64,000 bases of DNA, from the NCBI GenBank assembly GCA_002694745.1, contig NZMY01000050.1:373812-437811 (forward strand). The letters run 5' to 3'. Made by a program: the position numbers and the translations under genes. Under the pieces are notes generated by a model. That model did not search any database. It was given only the letters and a program-made list of their open reading frames with translations, and was not told the DNA's origin. Positions 8,919 to 18,495 of this stretch are shown here, piece after piece. Within the stretch, counting starts at the first letter, position 1; each line of letters begins with the position of its first letter. Source of the stretch: Croceicoccus sp. (GTDB taxonomy: Bacteria > Pseudomonadota > Alphaproteobacteria > Sphingomonadales > Sphingomonadaceae).

Positions 8919-9317
8919 ATGGTGCGCAATTCCAACCCCGAACAGCAATCGGTTCGCGTCCTGAAAGTGGGCGAGCGGGTGCGGCATATCCTTTCGGAGC
9001 TGCTGTCGCGCGGCGAAGTGCATGACGACACCATTTCCGCCCATGCCGTGAGCGTGACGGAGGTGCGCATGTCGCCCGATTTGCGGCAGGCCAAGGTCTA
9101 TGTGAAACCCCTGCTGGGCGCGCAGGAAGCCAAGGTGGTCAAGGCCTTGCAGGTCAACACGGCGTTCTTTCAGCGCGAGGTTGCGGAGCGGCTGGGCCTC
9201 AAGTTCGCGCCCAAACTGCAATTCCGCGCGGACGAGACCTTCGACGAGGCTGGCCGCATCGACCGCCTGCTCGACGACCCGCGCGTTCGCCGCGATGTCG
9301 AGGGGGACGAGGACTAG
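8919..9317 (+). CDS. rbfA: 30S ribosome-binding factor RbfA
   Basis: Cytoplasmic cold-shock and 16S rRNA maturation factor with a type-II KH-like fold. The 132-residue protein has the RbfA pattern [21 protein letters not shown] near the start, [18 protein letters not shown] in the middle, and [25 protein letters not shown] near the end. Length is usual. It follows the DUF1697 gene by 2 nt and keeps the infB-rbfA-truB neighbourhood, with tdk and an M50 peptidase inserted before truB. Confidence 0.97.
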   Translation: MVRNSNPEQQSVRVLKVGERVRHILSELLSRGEVHDDTISAHAVSVTEVRMSPDLRQAKVYVKPLLGAQEAKVVKALQVNTAFFQREVAERLGLKFAPKLQFRADETFDEAGRIDRLLDDPRVRRDVEGDED

Positions 9318-9375
9318 GCGGCTATCGACGGTCTTGCGAATTGCTGCGTCCGTCGTTGGCAGGAGGAGCGGTAAG

Positions 9376-9429
9376 ATGACCGCGACCCTTGCGGAAACGC
9401 TCTGGCCTGAAGCGCCGCGATCGGCATAG
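9376..9429 (+). CDS. Possible 17-codon leader ORF upstream of thymidine kinase
   Basis: An excellent ribosome site (AGGAGGAG) precedes an ATG at 9376 that opens a 17-residue ORF, MTATLAETLWPEAPRSA, ending 8 nt before the tdk start. tdk itself has no comparable ribosome site, so translation of the short ORF could be coupled to tdk. No homology can be judged at this length; the evidence is only the ribosome site and spacing. Confidence 0.3.
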   Translation: MTATLAETLWPEAPRSA

Positions 9430-9436
9430 TGCGTCG

Positions 9437-10027
9437 ATGGCCAAGCTCTATTTCTATTATGCCAGCATGAACGCGGGGAAATCGACCACGCTTCTGCAGG
9501 CGGATTTTAATTATCGCGAACGGGGCATGGCCACGATGTTGTGGACCGCCGCGCTCGATCATCGCGGTGAGGACGAGGGTGGGGACAAGCCGATCCATTC
9601 GCGCATCGGACTTCACGCGGACGCGCATCTCTATGATCCCGCGACCGACCTGTGGGAAGCGGTTGCGCCGCATCATGCGGTCAGCCCGATAGCCTGCGTG
9701 CTGATCGACGAGGCGCAGTTCCTGACCAAGGCGCAGGTCTGGCAATGTGCACGGCTGGCGGACGAGGCGGGCATTCCCGTGCTGTGCTATGGCTTACGCA
9801 CTGACTTCCGGGGCGAATTGTTCGAAGGTTCGGCGGCGCTGCTGGGCATTGCCGATGCCTTGATAGAGTTGAAGGCGGTATGCCATTGCGGGCGTAAGGC
9901 GACGATGAACCTGCGCGTCGATGCCAGCGGCAATGCCACCAGCGAGGGCGAGCAGACCGAGATCGGCGGCAACGAGCGCTATGTCGCGCTGTGCCGCCGC
10001 CATTTCGTCGAAGCGAACCGCGGCTGA
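9437..10027 (+). CDS. tdk: Thymidine kinase
   Basis: Cytosolic ATP-dependent salvage enzyme, thymidine to dTMP (type II thymidine kinase). Visible: MAKLYFYYASMNAGKSTTLL with P-loop NAGKST, the DEAQF motif, the GLRTDFRGELFEGS lasso/substrate region, and a zinc-binding set with CHCGRKA. Length 196 residues is normal. The start MAKLYF (9437) was chosen over an upstream in-frame start because it matches the family N-terminus. Its weak ribosome site and the short leader ORF just before it suggest translational coupling. Confidence 0.95.
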   Translation: MAKLYFYYASMNAGKSTTLLQADFNYRERGMATMLWTAALDHRGEDEGGDKPIHSRIGLHADAHLYDPATDLWEAVAPHHAVSPIACVLIDEAQFLTKAQVWQCARLADEAGIPVLCYGLRTDFRGELFEGSAALLGIADALIELKAVCHCGRKATMNLRVDASGNATSEGEQTEIGGNERYVALCRRHFVEANRG

Positions 10028-10086
10028 TCCCCGAGCGCCGATACTATCGGGTGCAATCGGGCGGCAGGCGTCCTATCTGACCCGCC

Positions 10087-10770
10087 ATGTCAGACACCAT
10101 AATTCTCGCCGTCATCCTGATTCCCTGCCTGATCGTGGCCATCGTCTTTCACGAGGTGTCGCATGGCTGGTCCGCACTGATGCTTGGCGATCCCACCGCA
10201 AAGGAAGCACGGCGTCTTTCGCTCAATCCCATTCGTCATGTCGATCCGGTGGGCACGGTGGCGCTGCCGGGCGCGATGGCGCTGATCGGCGGGCCGGTGT
10301 TCGGCTGGGCAAAGCCGGTGCCGGTCAACAAATGGCGGCTGAACAACCCGCGCTTTGGCATGATGGCGGTGGCGGCGGCGGGGCCTGCCAGCAATTTCGT
10401 CATGGCGGGCATTGCCGCGGTCGCACTCGGCCTGCTGGCGCGCAACCTCGATCCTGCCAGCGTGTCGGTGTCGATGCAGTGGACCATCACGGGCATCGAC
10501 TATTTCATCCTGATCAACATCTTCCTTGCCTTCTTCAACCTGTTGCCGATTCCGCCCTTCGACGGATCGCATATTGTCGAAGGGCTTTTGCCGCCGCGCT
10601 GGGCGCGCGCGTATGAAAAGCTGCGGCCGGCGGGGATGCTGCTGTTGGTGGGCGTGATCGCGCTCAGCTGGTTCTTTCCCGATCTGGGGGTGATCGAGAA
10701 TGTCGTCTGGCCGCCGGTCGACTGGCTGCGCGGCCTATTCATCGGGCTTGCCGAAGCGATCGCGTCGTGA
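10087..10770 (+). CDS. Site-2 protease family (M50) zinc metallopeptidase, membrane
   Basis: A 227-residue polytopic membrane protein of the M50B family (the RseP/SpoIVFB superfamily, PDZ-less short form). The zinc motif HEVSH is in the first membrane segment and the third-ligand motif NLLPIPPFDGSH lies near residue 150. Several hydrophobic segments are visible. It belongs to the frequent but uncharacterised short site-2 protease group in proteobacteria; the substrate is unknown. Its last bases overlap the GTG start of truB by 4 nt. Confidence 0.9.
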   Translation: MSDTIILAVILIPCLIVAIVFHEVSHGWSALMLGDPTAKEARRLSLNPIRHVDPVGTVALPGAMALIGGPVFGWAKPVPVNKWRLNNPRFGMMAVAAAGPASNFVMAGIAAVALGLLARNLDPASVSVSMQWTITGIDYFILINIFLAFFNLLPIPPFDGSHIVEGLLPPRWARAYEKLRPAGMLLLVGVIALSWFFPDLGVIENVVWPPVDWLRGLFIGLAEAIAS

Positions 10771-11756
10771 CGGAGGCCAAGCCCGCGCCGCCTAGCGGCT
10801 GGATCATCCTCGACAAGCCGCTGGAGATGGGATCGACGCAGGCGGTCGGCGCGGTAAAGCGCAATCTGCGGCAGGCAGGCTATGCCAAGGCAAAGGTCGG
10901 CCATGGCGGCACGCTGGACCCGCTGGCGACAGGCGTATTGCCCATCGCGATCGGCGAGGCGACGAAGCTGGCGGGCCGCATGCTGGATGCGACCAAGACC
11001 TATGAATTCACGATCCAGTTCGGCACGGAAACCGATACGCTGGATGCGGAAGGTGCGGTGGTGTCCACGAGCGACCGTCGTCCACCGGCGGCGGCACTGC
11101 TGGCGATCTGCGATGCCTTTACCGGAGAGATCGATCAGGTGCCGCCGAAATACTCCGCGCTGAAGATCGACGGCCGCCGAGCCTACGACCTCGCCCGCGC
11201 TGGCGAGGAGGTGGAGATGAAGCCCCGCCGCGTGACCATCCACACGCTCGGCCCCGTTGGCGGACAGGGGCAGGGCGCCGAAGTCGACTCGGTCTTCGCG
11301 ACGACCAGCGGGCGGCCCGACCCCTACGATCCGGGCGCGCCGCTGGAAATGATGGACAGCGTCACGCTGGAAGCCACCGTGTCCAAGGGCACCTATATCC
11401 GCAGCCTTGCCCGCGATATCGCACATGCCCTTGGAACTTGCGGACATGTTTCCTATCTAAGGCGTACGCGCGCTGGCCCGTTCGGCCAGGATTCCGCGAT
11501 TTCGCTGGACAAATTGGACGAAATCGGTCAGGGCGCGCGCCTTGCTGAAATACTTCTGCCGCTGGAGGCAGGGCTGGACGACATCCCGGCCCTCGATCTC
11601 CACCCGGATCAGGCAGAAGCGGTCCGACAGGGCCGGCAATTGTCCGGGCTGACCATTCCTGATGGAACTGTCTGGGCGAAATGCGGCGGCAAGCCGATAG
11701 CCCTGATGGAGATTTCGGACGGCGTGGCCAGGGTCCTTCGGGGCTTTAATCCGTAA
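10767..11756 (+). CDS. truB: tRNA pseudouridine(55) synthase TruB
   Basis: Converts U55 of the tRNA T-loop to pseudouridine. Visible: GWIILDKPLEMGSTQAV at the N-terminus, the catalytic motif GGTLDPLATGVLP (Asp nucleophile), VPPKYSALKIDGRRAYDLAR, and the SKGTYIRSLARDIA motif. At 329 residues it is a little longer than typical. The extra length includes a loop of about 35 residues (GPVGGQGQGAEVDS region) between these blocks. The GTG start overlaps the end of the M50 gene (GTGA), so translation is coupled. rpsO follows after 21 bp. Confidence 0.97.
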   Translation: MTEAKPAPPSGWIILDKPLEMGSTQAVGAVKRNLRQAGYAKAKVGHGGTLDPLATGVLPIAIGEATKLAGRMLDATKTYEFTIQFGTETDTLDAEGAVVSTSDRRPPAAALLAICDAFTGEIDQVPPKYSALKIDGRRAYDLARAGEEVEMKPRRVTIHTLGPVGGQGQGAEVDSVFATTSGRPDPYDPGAPLEMMDSVTLEATVSKGTYIRSLARDIAHALGTCGHVSYLRRTRAGPFGQDSAISLDKLDEIGQGARLAEILLPLEAGLDDIPALDLHPDQAEAVRQGRQLSGLTIPDGTVWAKCGGKPIALMEISDGVARVLRGFNP

Positions 11757-11777
11757 TCGATGTCGCGGAGTGAAACT

Positions 11778-12047
11778 ATGTCGGTTACCGCCGAGAAAAA
11801 GCAGGAAATCATCAAGGACAACGCCCGTCAGACCACTGACACCGGCAGTCCCGAAGTGCAGGTCGCGATCCTGACCGAGCGTATTCGCAACCTGACCGAG
11901 CACTTCAAGGATCACCACAAGGACAATCACTCGCGGCGTGGTCTGCTGGTGATGGTCAACAAGCGCCGTTCGCTTCTCGCCTACCTGAAAAGGACGGATG
12001 TAGAGCGTTACAACGCGCTGATCCAGAAGCTCGGCCTGCGTAAGTAA
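11778..12047 (+). CDS. rpsO: 30S ribosomal protein S15
   Basis: Primary 16S rRNA-binding protein of the small subunit platform. The 89-residue sequence [18 protein letters not shown]... has the S15 signature ([40 protein letters not shown]) and the canonical end. GGAG lies upstream of the ATG. The truB-rpsO-pnp order is conserved. A clear hairpin follows at once, so rpsO and pnp may be separated by a terminator or an RNase site. Confidence 0.98.
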   Translation: MSVTAEKKQEIIKDNARQTTDTGSPEVQVAILTERIRNLTEHFKDHHKDNHSRRGLLVMVNKRRSLLAYLKRTDVERYNALIQKLGLRK

Positions 12048-12055
12048 GAGTTTCC

Positions 12056-12081
12056 AAGGGCGGTCCCGACGGGCCGCCCTT
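12056..12081 (+). terminator. Rho-independent-type hairpin after rpsO
   Basis: AAGGGCGG and CCGCCCTT form an 8-bp perfect stem extended by CCC/GGG, starting 9 nt after the rpsO stop and followed by TGTCGCATTT. The T-run is broken, so readthrough into pnp is plausible. Confidence 0.7.
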
Positions 12082-12246
12082 GTCGCATTTGGAGCCTGTC
12101 ATATCGGCTCCGATTCAAGGGCTGACCCCGCAATTCGGCAGGGTGGCCATGGGGCACGACGAAAAGCCCCGCACCGGACCGGGACGGTATCCCCGGCAGT
12201 AGGCCCCGCGCTGCAATACGGCACCGCGGGTTCATAAGGAAAATAC

Positions 12247-14562
12247 ATGTTCGACACCAAAACCGTATCGATTGAGTGGGGCGGAAAGACCCTCACCCTC
12301 GAAACCGGCCGCATTGCCCGTCAGGCTGATGGCGCCGTGCTGGCCACCTATGGCGAAACCGTGGTGCTTTGCGCCGTGACCGCCGCCAAGAGCGTGAAGG
12401 AAGGGCAGGACTTCTTCCCCCTGACCGTTCACTACCAGGAAAAATTCTCCTCGGCCGGCCGCATTCCCGGCGGCTTCTTCAAGCGCGAACGCGGCGCGAC
12501 CGAGAAGGAAACCCTGACCAGCCGCCTGATCGACCGTCCGATCCGCCCGCTGTTCCCCGAAGGTTTCTACAACGAAATCAACGTCATCTGCCAGGTCCTG
12601 TCGTATGACGGCGAGACCGAGGCCGACATGGTCGCGATGATCGCCGCGTCCGCCGCGCTGACCATCTCGGGCGTGCCCTTCATGGGCCCGATCGGCGGCT
12701 GCCGCGTCGGCTTCGTCGATGGCGAATACACCCTCAACCCCAAGCAGGACGCCGCTCTTGAAGAGGGCCGTCTGGATCTCGTCGTCGCCGCCACGCAGGA
12801 AGCTGTGATGATGGTGGAATCGGAAGCCAAGGAGCTGACCGAGGAAGAGATGCTGGGCGCCGTCATGTTCGCGCATGACGCATGCCGCAAGGTCATCGGT
12901 GCCATCATCGATCTGGCCGAGCAGGCTGCCAAGGAGCCCTGGGAGCTGAACGTGGCCGACGACAAGTCCGCCATGAAGGAAGAGCTGCGCGGCCTCGTCG
13001 GCGAGGATATTGCCGCTGCCTACAGGCTGACCGACAAGTCGGCCCGTTCGGATGCGCTGAACGACGCGCGTGCGAAGGCCAAGGCGCATTTCGCCGAGGC
13101 CGACGGCCAGACGCAGATGACTGCGGGCAAGCTGGTCAAGAAGCTGGAAGCCGACATCGTGCGTACCGCCATCCTCAAGGACGGGCAGCGCATCGACGGA
13201 CGCAAGCTCGATCAGGTTCGCCCGATCGAGGCGATCGCCGGCTTCCTTCCGCGGACGCACGGTTCGGCGCTGTTCACGCGCGGTGAGACGCAGGCGATCT
13301 GCACCACCACGCTGGGCACCAAGGAATCGGAGCAGATGATCGACGGGCTGGAAGGCCTGACCTATTCGAACTTCATGCTGCACTACAACTTTCCGCCCTA
13401 TTCGGTCGGCGAGGTTGGCCGGTTCGGCGCTCCCGGTCGGCGTGAGATCGGCCACGGCAAGCTGGCATGGCGTGCGCTGCACCCCGTGCTGCCGTCGAAG
13501 GAAGATTTCCCCTACACCATCCGCATCCTGTCGGACATCACCGAGTCGAATGGCTCGTCCTCGATGGCGACGGTCTGCGGCGGCTGTCTGTCGATGATGG
13601 ACGCAGGCGTTCCGATCGAGCGTCCGGTGTCGGGCATCGCGATGGGCCTGATCCTGGAAGGCGACGAGTTCGCCGTGCTGTCGGACATCCTCGGCGACGA
13701 GGATCACCTCGGCGACATGGACTTCAAGGTGGCCGGTACGGAAGCGGGCATCACCTCGCTCCAGATGGACATCAAGATCGCCGGCATCACGCAGGAAATC
13801 ATGTCGAAGGCGCTTGAGCAGGCGAAGGCCGGCCGCGCGCATATCCTTGGCGAGATGACCAAGGCGTTGGGTTCGGCCCGTACCGAACTGTCGGCGCATG
13901 CTCCGCGTATCGAGACGATGCAGATCGACAAGTCGAAGATCCGCGACGTCATCGGCACCGGCGGCAAGGTGATCCGCGAGATCGTCGCCGAAACCGGCGC
14001 GAAGGTCGACATCGACGACGAGGGCATCATCAAGATCTCGTCCAGCGATGTCGCGCAGATCGAAGCGGCCCGCAAGTGGATCGAAGGCATCGTCGAAGAG
14101 GCGGAAGTCGGCAAGATCTACAACGGCAAGGTCGTGAACATCGTCGACTTCGGCGCCTTCGTGAACTTCATGGGCGGCAAGGACGGCCTCGTCCACGTCT
14201 CCGAAATGAAGAACGAGCGCGTGGAAAAGCCGACCGACGTCGTGTCGGAAGGCCAGGAAGTGAAGGTCAAGGTGCTTGAGATCGACAACCGCGGCAAGGT
14301 CCGCCTGTCGATGCGCGTCGTCGACCAGGAAACCGGCGAAGAGCTGGAGGACACGCGTCCTGCCCGTGAACCGCGCGAGCCTCGCGGTGATCGCGGCGGT
14401 GACCGTCGTGGTCCCCGTGGCGGCGGCGATCGCGGTGGACGCGGCGGTGGCGGTCGTGACCGTGGACCGCGCGGTCCGCGCGGCGACCGTGACGGCGGCA
14501 GTGGTGAAGGCAAGGAAGGGGGCAACCCCGACCACATGCCCGCGTTCCTGAAGGACGACTGA
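12247..14562 (+). CDS. pnp: Polyribonucleotide nucleotidyltransferase (PNPase)
   Basis: 3'-5' phosphorolytic exoribonuclease and RNA degradosome partner. The 771-residue protein has two RNase PH-like domains, with the catalytic core of the second including [17 protein letters not shown], then a KH domain ([25 protein letters not shown]), an S1 domain ([27 protein letters not shown]), and a Gly/Arg-rich tail typical of alphaproteobacterial PNPase. The ribosome site AAGGAAAA precedes the ATG. The 199-bp gap after rpsO is leader sequence in which the enzyme may autoregulate its mRNA, as known in E. coli. Confidence 0.98.
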   Translation: MFDTKTVSIEWGGKTLTLETGRIARQADGAVLATYGETVVLCAVTAAKSVKEGQDFFPLTVHYQEKFSSAGRIPGGFFKRERGATEKETLTSRLIDRPIRPLFPEGFYNEINVICQVLSYDGETEADMVAMIAASAALTISGVPFMGPIGGCRVGFVDGEYTLNPKQDAALEEGRLDLVVAATQEAVMMVESEAKELTEEEMLGAVMFAHDACRKVIGAIIDLAEQAAKEPWELNVADDKSAMKEELRGLVGEDIAAAYRLTDKSARSDALNDARAKAKAHFAEADGQTQMTAGKLVKKLEADIVRTAILKDGQRIDGRKLDQVRPIEAIAGFLPRTHGSALFTRGETQAICTTTLGTKESEQMIDGLEGLTYSNFMLHYNFPPYSVGEVGRFGAPGRREIGHGKLAWRALHPVLPSKEDFPYTIRILSDITESNGSSSMATVCGGCLSMMDAGVPIERPVSGIAMGLILEGDEFAVLSDILGDEDHLGDMDFKVAGTEAGITSLQMDIKIAGITQEIMSKALEQAKAGRAHILGEMTKALGSARTELSAHAPRIETMQIDKSKIRDVIGTGGKVIREIVAETGAKVDIDDEGIIKISSSDVAQIEAARKWIEGIVEEAEVGKIYNGKVVNIVDFGAFVNFMGGKDGLVHVSEMKNERVEKPTDVVSEGQEVKVKVLEIDNRGKVRLSMRVVDQETGEELEDTRPAREPREPRGDRGGDRRGPRGGGDRGGRGGGGRDRGPRGPRGDRDGGSGEGKEGGNPDHMPAFLKDD

Positions 14563-14583
14563 TCTTTCAGCGGATCGTATGAC

Positions 14584-14618
14584 AAAAGGGGCCGCCGGAG
14601 CGATCCGGCGGCCTTTTT
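14584..14618 (+). terminator. Rho-independent terminator after pnp
   Basis: A 10-bp stem, GGCCGCCGGA / TCCGGCGGCC with a GCGA loop, is followed by TTTTT and preceded by AAAA. It starts 22 nt after the pnp stop. Textbook terminator closing the translation block. Confidence 0.93.
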
Positions 14619-14638
14619 CGTGAAGAGGAGGATTTGAG

Positions 14639-15322
14639 ATGCTGGCGCGCGAATTACTGGGCACCGCGCAGGTGCCGGGGGGCGAGGAACTGCGGCTCTA
14701 TTCCCATGGCCGCGATTTCATGATCGTGCTCGACCGCAACGAGCTGATGAGCACGCGCATGCGCGGATCCGAGGAAGCGCTGGCGGTGATGAGCCTCGAA
14801 CGGCTTGCCAATGCGCGTGCGCCGCATCTGCTGATCGGCGGCTATGGCATGGGCTTTACCCTGCGCGCGGCGCTGAAGACGGCGCCTCCCAAGACGCGGA
14901 TCACGGTGGTGGAACTGGTGCCCGAGATCATCGAATGGGCAAAAGGTCCGATGGCGGAATTCACCGGAGATACGTTTGACGATCCGCGCTTTACTCTGCG
15001 GATGGGGGATGTCGCCGATGTCATCGCCGAGCGGCCCGGACGATACGATGCGATCCTTCTCGACGTCGACAATGGCCCGGACGGTCTGGTGCGGGCCGAA
15101 AACGACCGGCTCTATTCAAACGCCGGTCTGGCCGCCGCTCGCCGCGCTTTGACTCCCGAAGGCGTACTGGCGATCTGGTCCGCCGCGCCGGATCAACGCT
15201 TTACCAAGCAGCTTGAGCGCGCCCGATTCCATGTCGATGCGGTGGAGGTCAGCGCGCGCTATGACGCGAACGGCAAGGGCAAGGGTCCCAAGCACGTGAT
15301 CTGGTTCTGCAGGCCATCCTGA
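14639..15322 (+). CDS. Spermidine synthase-like SAM/dcSAM-binding protein
   Basis: A 227-residue Rossmann-fold protein of the spermidine-synthase-like superfamily. The nucleotide-binding region is LLIGGYGMGFTLRAAL, followed by TVVELVPEIIEWAKG (acidic residue that would contact the cofactor ribose) and DAILLDVDNGPDGL. It lacks the full-length spermidine synthase N-terminal domain, so it may be a methyltransferase-like paralogue rather than a true SpeE. A strong ribosome site (GAAGAGGAGGA) precedes the ATG. It is flanked by terminators on both sides, so probably monocistronic. The substrate is unknown. Confidence 0.8.
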   Translation: MLARELLGTAQVPGGEELRLYSHGRDFMIVLDRNELMSTRMRGSEEALAVMSLERLANARAPHLLIGGYGMGFTLRAALKTAPPKTRITVVELVPEIIEWAKGPMAEFTGDTFDDPRFTLRMGDVADVIAERPGRYDAILLDVDNGPDGLVRAENDRLYSNAGLAAARRALTPEGVLAIWSAAPDQRFTKQLERARFHVDAVEVSARYDANGKGKGPKHVIWFCRPS

Positions 15323-15371
15323 TAAGCTGCCTGCCGAGGCAATGTCGCTAGCCTACTAGATTGCGGAAAGA

Positions 15372-15405
15372 AAAAGGCCCGCCGGTACGTTCCGGCGGGC
15401 CTTTT
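15372..15405. terminator. Bidirectional terminator between the spermidine-synthase-like gene and gcrA
   Basis: AAAAGGCCCGCCGG and CCGGCGGGCCTTTT form a 14-bp perfect inverted repeat around a TACGTT loop. It has a T-run on each strand's 3' side and lies between two convergent genes. Confidence 0.93.
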
Positions 15406-15433
15406 CAATTCTCTTAGCTGACGGCTGCGCTGC

Positions 15434-16099
15434 TTAACGCACGCGCGGACCGCCGAACGGCAGGGGCGGAGGAGGACGGCGGGCACCGCGCGGAAGCTGT
15501 GCCTGATAGGCCCGCCCGCAATGCTCGACGCAATAGGGAAAGCCGGGGTTCACGCTCTGCCCGCAGAAATGGAAGTCCGGTTCGCCCGGATGGCCCATGG
15601 GCCAGCGGCAAATCCGGTCGTTTAGGTCGAGCAGGCTAGTCTTGCCTTCGATCTCGGGGCTGGGCTTTGCGGGCACCAGGCGGCGCGGCGGAGCGGGCGG
15701 AATAGGCGACTGCTGATCGCCGGGGCCCTGCCGCAGGAAGCCGCCAGGGCCGACCGACACGATCCGCGGCTGGTTGCCGCTGGGGGCTGCCGGACGCTGA
15801 TCGGCCGGAGCCGCCGCAGGGGCCGGGCGCGGCGCGGGGGCAGGCGTCGGCGCCGGACGCGCCGCCTCCGCCGGCTTGGGCGCCGGGGTTTCCGCCTTCT
15901 TGGGCGCCGGCTTTGGCTTTGCCTTGGCGGCAGCCTTTTCCTTTACCGGGGACGGGCGCGCCTTCAGGCCAAGGCGATGCGCCTTGCCGATCACCGCGTT
16001 ACGGCTAACCCCGCCGAGTTCCTCGGCGATCTGGCTGGCGGTCGAGCCGCTTTCCCACATCTTGGTAAGCTTCTCGATCCGTTCGTCGGTCCAGCTCAT
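15434..16099 (-). CDS. gcrA: GcrA cell cycle regulator
   Basis: Alphaproteobacterial sigma-70-associated transcription regulator that responds to adenine methylation state in Caulobacter. The 221-residue protein begins MSWTDERIEKLTKMWESG and has a helix-turn-helix (SASQIAEELGGVSRNAVIGKAHRLGL-like), then a long Ala/Pro/Lys-rich linker of about 110 residues, then the C-terminal domain with the CRWPMGHPGEPDFHFCG and PYCVEHC motifs that bind RNA polymerase. I start at 16099, matching the family N-terminus, rather than at an upstream in-frame start. It is divergent from the ABC permease gene. Confidence 0.95.
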   Translation of the reverse strand: MSWTDERIEKLTKMWESGSTASQIAEELGGVSRNAVIGKAHRLGLKARPSPVKEKAAAKAKPKPAPKKAETPAPKPAEAARPAPTPAPAPRPAPAAAPADQRPAAPSGNQPRIVSVGPGGFLRQGPGDQQSPIPPAPPRRLVPAKPSPEIEGKTSLLDLNDRICRWPMGHPGEPDFHFCGQSVNPGFPYCVEHCGRAYQAQLPRGARRPPPPLPFGGPRVR

Positions 16100-16219
16100 G
16101 CGTTCTCCAAAAAATCCGTTATCTGCGCACGGGCGGTATCGTTCCGTCCGTTTCGGCGCCGATCTTGTTCCGCCGCCTGCGCTTGCCATATCGATAGCCC
16201 GCCGTTACGCGAGCAATTA

Positions 16220-17074
16220 ATGAACGACCCCGCACCCGAAACCGCCGCCAACCCCGCTTTTCACCAGTTTGGCCAGCCAGTCATCGGCCGGGTGAACCGG
16301 CTGGGGCTGTGGACCCTCTATATTAAGGAAGTCCGCCGTTTCTTCAAGGTCCAGACGCAGACGATCTGGGCTCCCGCGATCACGACACTGTTGTATCTGG
16401 TGATATTCTCGGTGGCGCTTGGCCGCGGAGGGCGCGAGGTGCTGGGCGTCAACTTCACCACCTTCGTCGCGCCGGGCCTGATCGTGATGGGCATGATGCA
16501 GAATGCCTTTGCCAATGCCAGCTTCTCGCTACTGGGCGGAAAGATACAGGGCACCATCATCGATTATCTGATGCCGCCGCTGTCCAACCTGGAACTGCTG
16601 GTGGGGATTGTCGGCGCAGCGGTAACGCGCGGGATCCTAGTTGGCCTTGCGGTGGGCATCGCCGTATGGCTCTATCCGGGTGCGGAGCTTAGCCTTGCGC
16701 ATCCGGTTGCCATCATCTGGTTCGGCCTGATGGGTGTGATCCTGCTGTCGCTGATGGGCGTGCTCACGTCGATCTGGGCGGAAAAGTTCGATCACAATGC
16801 GGCGGTCACCAATTTCATCGTCGCTCCGCTCGCGCTTTTGTCGGGCACTTTCTACGTGATCGACAATCTGTCGCCAGTTTTCCAGACGATCAGCCGGTTC
16901 AATCCGTTCTTCTACGTGATCTCGGGCTTCCGCTACGGCTTTCTGGTGGAAAGCGATATCGGCAATAGCGGACATGCCGTGCTGTGGGCAGGCCTTGGGC
17001 TGGGCGTGCTGAACATTGCCATGTTCGTCGTGACTTACATGGTCCTGCGCTCGGGCTGGAAACTCAGAAGCTGA
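16220..17074 (+). CDS. ABC-2 type transporter permease
   Basis: A 284-residue inner membrane protein with six predicted membrane segments and the ABC-2 permease pattern (IYLKEVRRF-like N-terminus, MMQNAFANASFSLLGGKIQGTIIDYLM, FYVISGFRYGF near the end). It resembles the YadH group of permeases. No ATP-binding partner gene is adjacent, so the ATPase must be encoded elsewhere; the substrate is unknown. The start MNDPAPETAANPAF was chosen because the upstream in-frame codons overlap the gcrA promoter and coding region. Confidence 0.88.
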   Translation: MNDPAPETAANPAFHQFGQPVIGRVNRLGLWTLYIKEVRRFFKVQTQTIWAPAITTLLYLVIFSVALGRGGREVLGVNFTTFVAPGLIVMGMMQNAFANASFSLLGGKIQGTIIDYLMPPLSNLELLVGIVGAAVTRGILVGLAVGIAVWLYPGAELSLAHPVAIIWFGLMGVILLSLMGVLTSIWAEKFDHNAAVTNFIVAPLALLSGTFYVIDNLSPVFQTISRFNPFFYVISGFRYGFLVESDIGNSGHAVLWAGLGLGVLNIAMFVVTYMVLRSGWKLRS

Positions 17075-17119
17075 TTGAGGAGGTGAGGGGACCGATCCCG
17101 CTTTATCGCGCGACCAACC

Positions 17120-17554
17120 TCAATGCCTCAGGCTGCGGTGCAGTGTATAGCGTCCGTCGTCCAGGTCATAGTCTCCGAACACCATGTCGATGGACGGATG
17201 TTCGACAGGACCACCAAGGCTGTCCTCGACCAGGTTCTGCTGGCTGACATAGGCGATGTAGCTCGATTCCTCATTCTCTGCGAAGAGATGATAGAATGGC
17301 TGTTCGCGGTTCGGGCGCATCGCATTCGGAATGGATTCGTACCATTCCTCGCTATTGGCGAAGACCGGGTCGACGTCGAAGACGACACCCCGGAAATCAT
17401 GCAACCTGTGGCGCACGACGTCACCGATCCCAAAGCGAGCTTCGGCGATTTTCGGTGCAGAAACCGTGCCTCCCGCCTGTGGTGAAAAGAACGAGGAGCG
17501 TGTATCGCGCTCTGGCGCGCCCTCGTGCGGGATGTTGCGAGAACTTCCGGGCAT
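17120..17554 (-). CDS. hspQ: Heat shock protein HspQ / hemimethylated-DNA-binding family
   Basis: A protein of about 144 residues whose main domain (AEARFGIGDVVRHRLHDFRG, FDVDPVF, EEWYESIP, QPFYHLFAE, YVSQQNL) is the HspQ/YccV fold. In E. coli HspQ modulates Lon-dependent proteolysis. The N-terminal 35 residues are poorly conserved and no strong ribosome site is seen, so the start is uncertain (ATG at 17554, or GTG at 17560). It is convergent with the ABC permease gene, 45 bp away. Confidence 0.9.
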   Translation of the reverse strand: MPGSSRNIPHEGAPERDTRSSFFSPQAGGTVSAPKIAEARFGIGDVVRHRLHDFRGVVFDVDPVFANSEEWYESIPNAMRPNREQPFYHLFAENEESSYIAYVSQQNLVEDSLGGPVEHPSIDMVFGDYDLDDGRYTLHRSLRH

Positions 17555-17711
17555 GGGCACAATATAGGCCGCGTACGGTCAAGTCACAAGCGTAACGAGG
17601 TGGTTAACCCCGAAACGCTGCATTTGCCCCCTTGGCAAGCGCCGAATCATCGGCTAACCGCCCGGCTTCCTAAACGACCGGCAGGGATATTTCCCGGCCT
17701 GCAGTCCTCGC

Positions 17712-17801
<90 letters not shown>

Positions 17802-17949
17802 CTCATCATCCTTGTTTCACTGCACTTTTCGCTCAGACGGAGAGGCCTTCGGGCTGCCCGAGTGATACAGCAGGTCTATTGAGGAACCCGCCCCGTCCGC
17901 GCCGTGGATGCCCTGCAAGGCAATCGTTTTCCCCAAGGGAAGCGCGGCG

Positions 17950-18495
17950 TTAAAGGCCGATCTTGCGGACGACGAGGTGGCGGTCGAAATCACCCGCAAT
18001 CGCGGCGATATGGTCGTAGAAGCCGCGCAGCTTGTCGGTTCCGGCATAGAGTTCGGTCATCATGCCGGTCAGCGGCACCGTATCGACGAAGTGGAACGCG
18101 AAGCCGTCCTCCATGGTGCCGCGAAAGACGCTAGGATAGCCCGCATCCGACCATTCCTGCGCCGCCTTGTCGGCATCGTCGACGAATATGGCGGCGTGAT
18201 GGGGGCCGAAACGGCCCGAACCTTCGGGATAGATGTCGTGAAAAGCCGAAGGGCCCGGATTGTTCTGCTGGACGAACTCCACCATCACATCGCCCCACTG
18301 GCCATAGGCCGAACTGTGGTCGAGCGTGCCGGGCTTGCCGCGATATATGGCCTCGGCCAGCGGGATGTTTTCCGCGAGAAGATAGGGCCCCGATCCGTGC
18401 ATGGTATGATGCGACAATGCGGCGGCGTGAGCATCGGGCACGAAGAACGCGATCTGCCGGATGGGAAGGGGCGCTGGGGGACGAACTGGGGCCAT
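17950..18495 (-). CDS. VOC (glyoxalase/bleomycin resistance) superfamily protein
   Basis: A 181-residue vicinal-oxygen-chelate protein with paired beta-alpha-beta modules (IRQIAFFVPDAHAAALSHHT and FGPHHAAIFVDDADKAAQEW). Candidate metal ligands include His in HHAAIFV and Glu in MMTELYAG. The family includes epimerases, dioxygenases and glyoxalases, so the reaction is not predictable. Its start codon overlaps the stop of the acyl-CoA ligase gene by 1 nt (TGATG), so it is translationally coupled and presumably acts on a pathway intermediate. The 148 bp between it and tRNA-Ser holds nothing recognised. Confidence 0.85.
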   Translation of the reverse strand: MAPVRPPAPLPIRQIAFFVPDAHAAALSHHTMHGSGPYLLAENIPLAEAIYRGKPGTLDHSSAYGQWGDVMVEFVQQNNPGPSAFHDIYPEGSGRFGPHHAAIFVDDADKAAQEWSDAGYPSVFRGTMEDGFAFHFVDTVPLTGMMTELYAGTDKLRGFYDHIAAIAGDFDRHLVVRKIGL

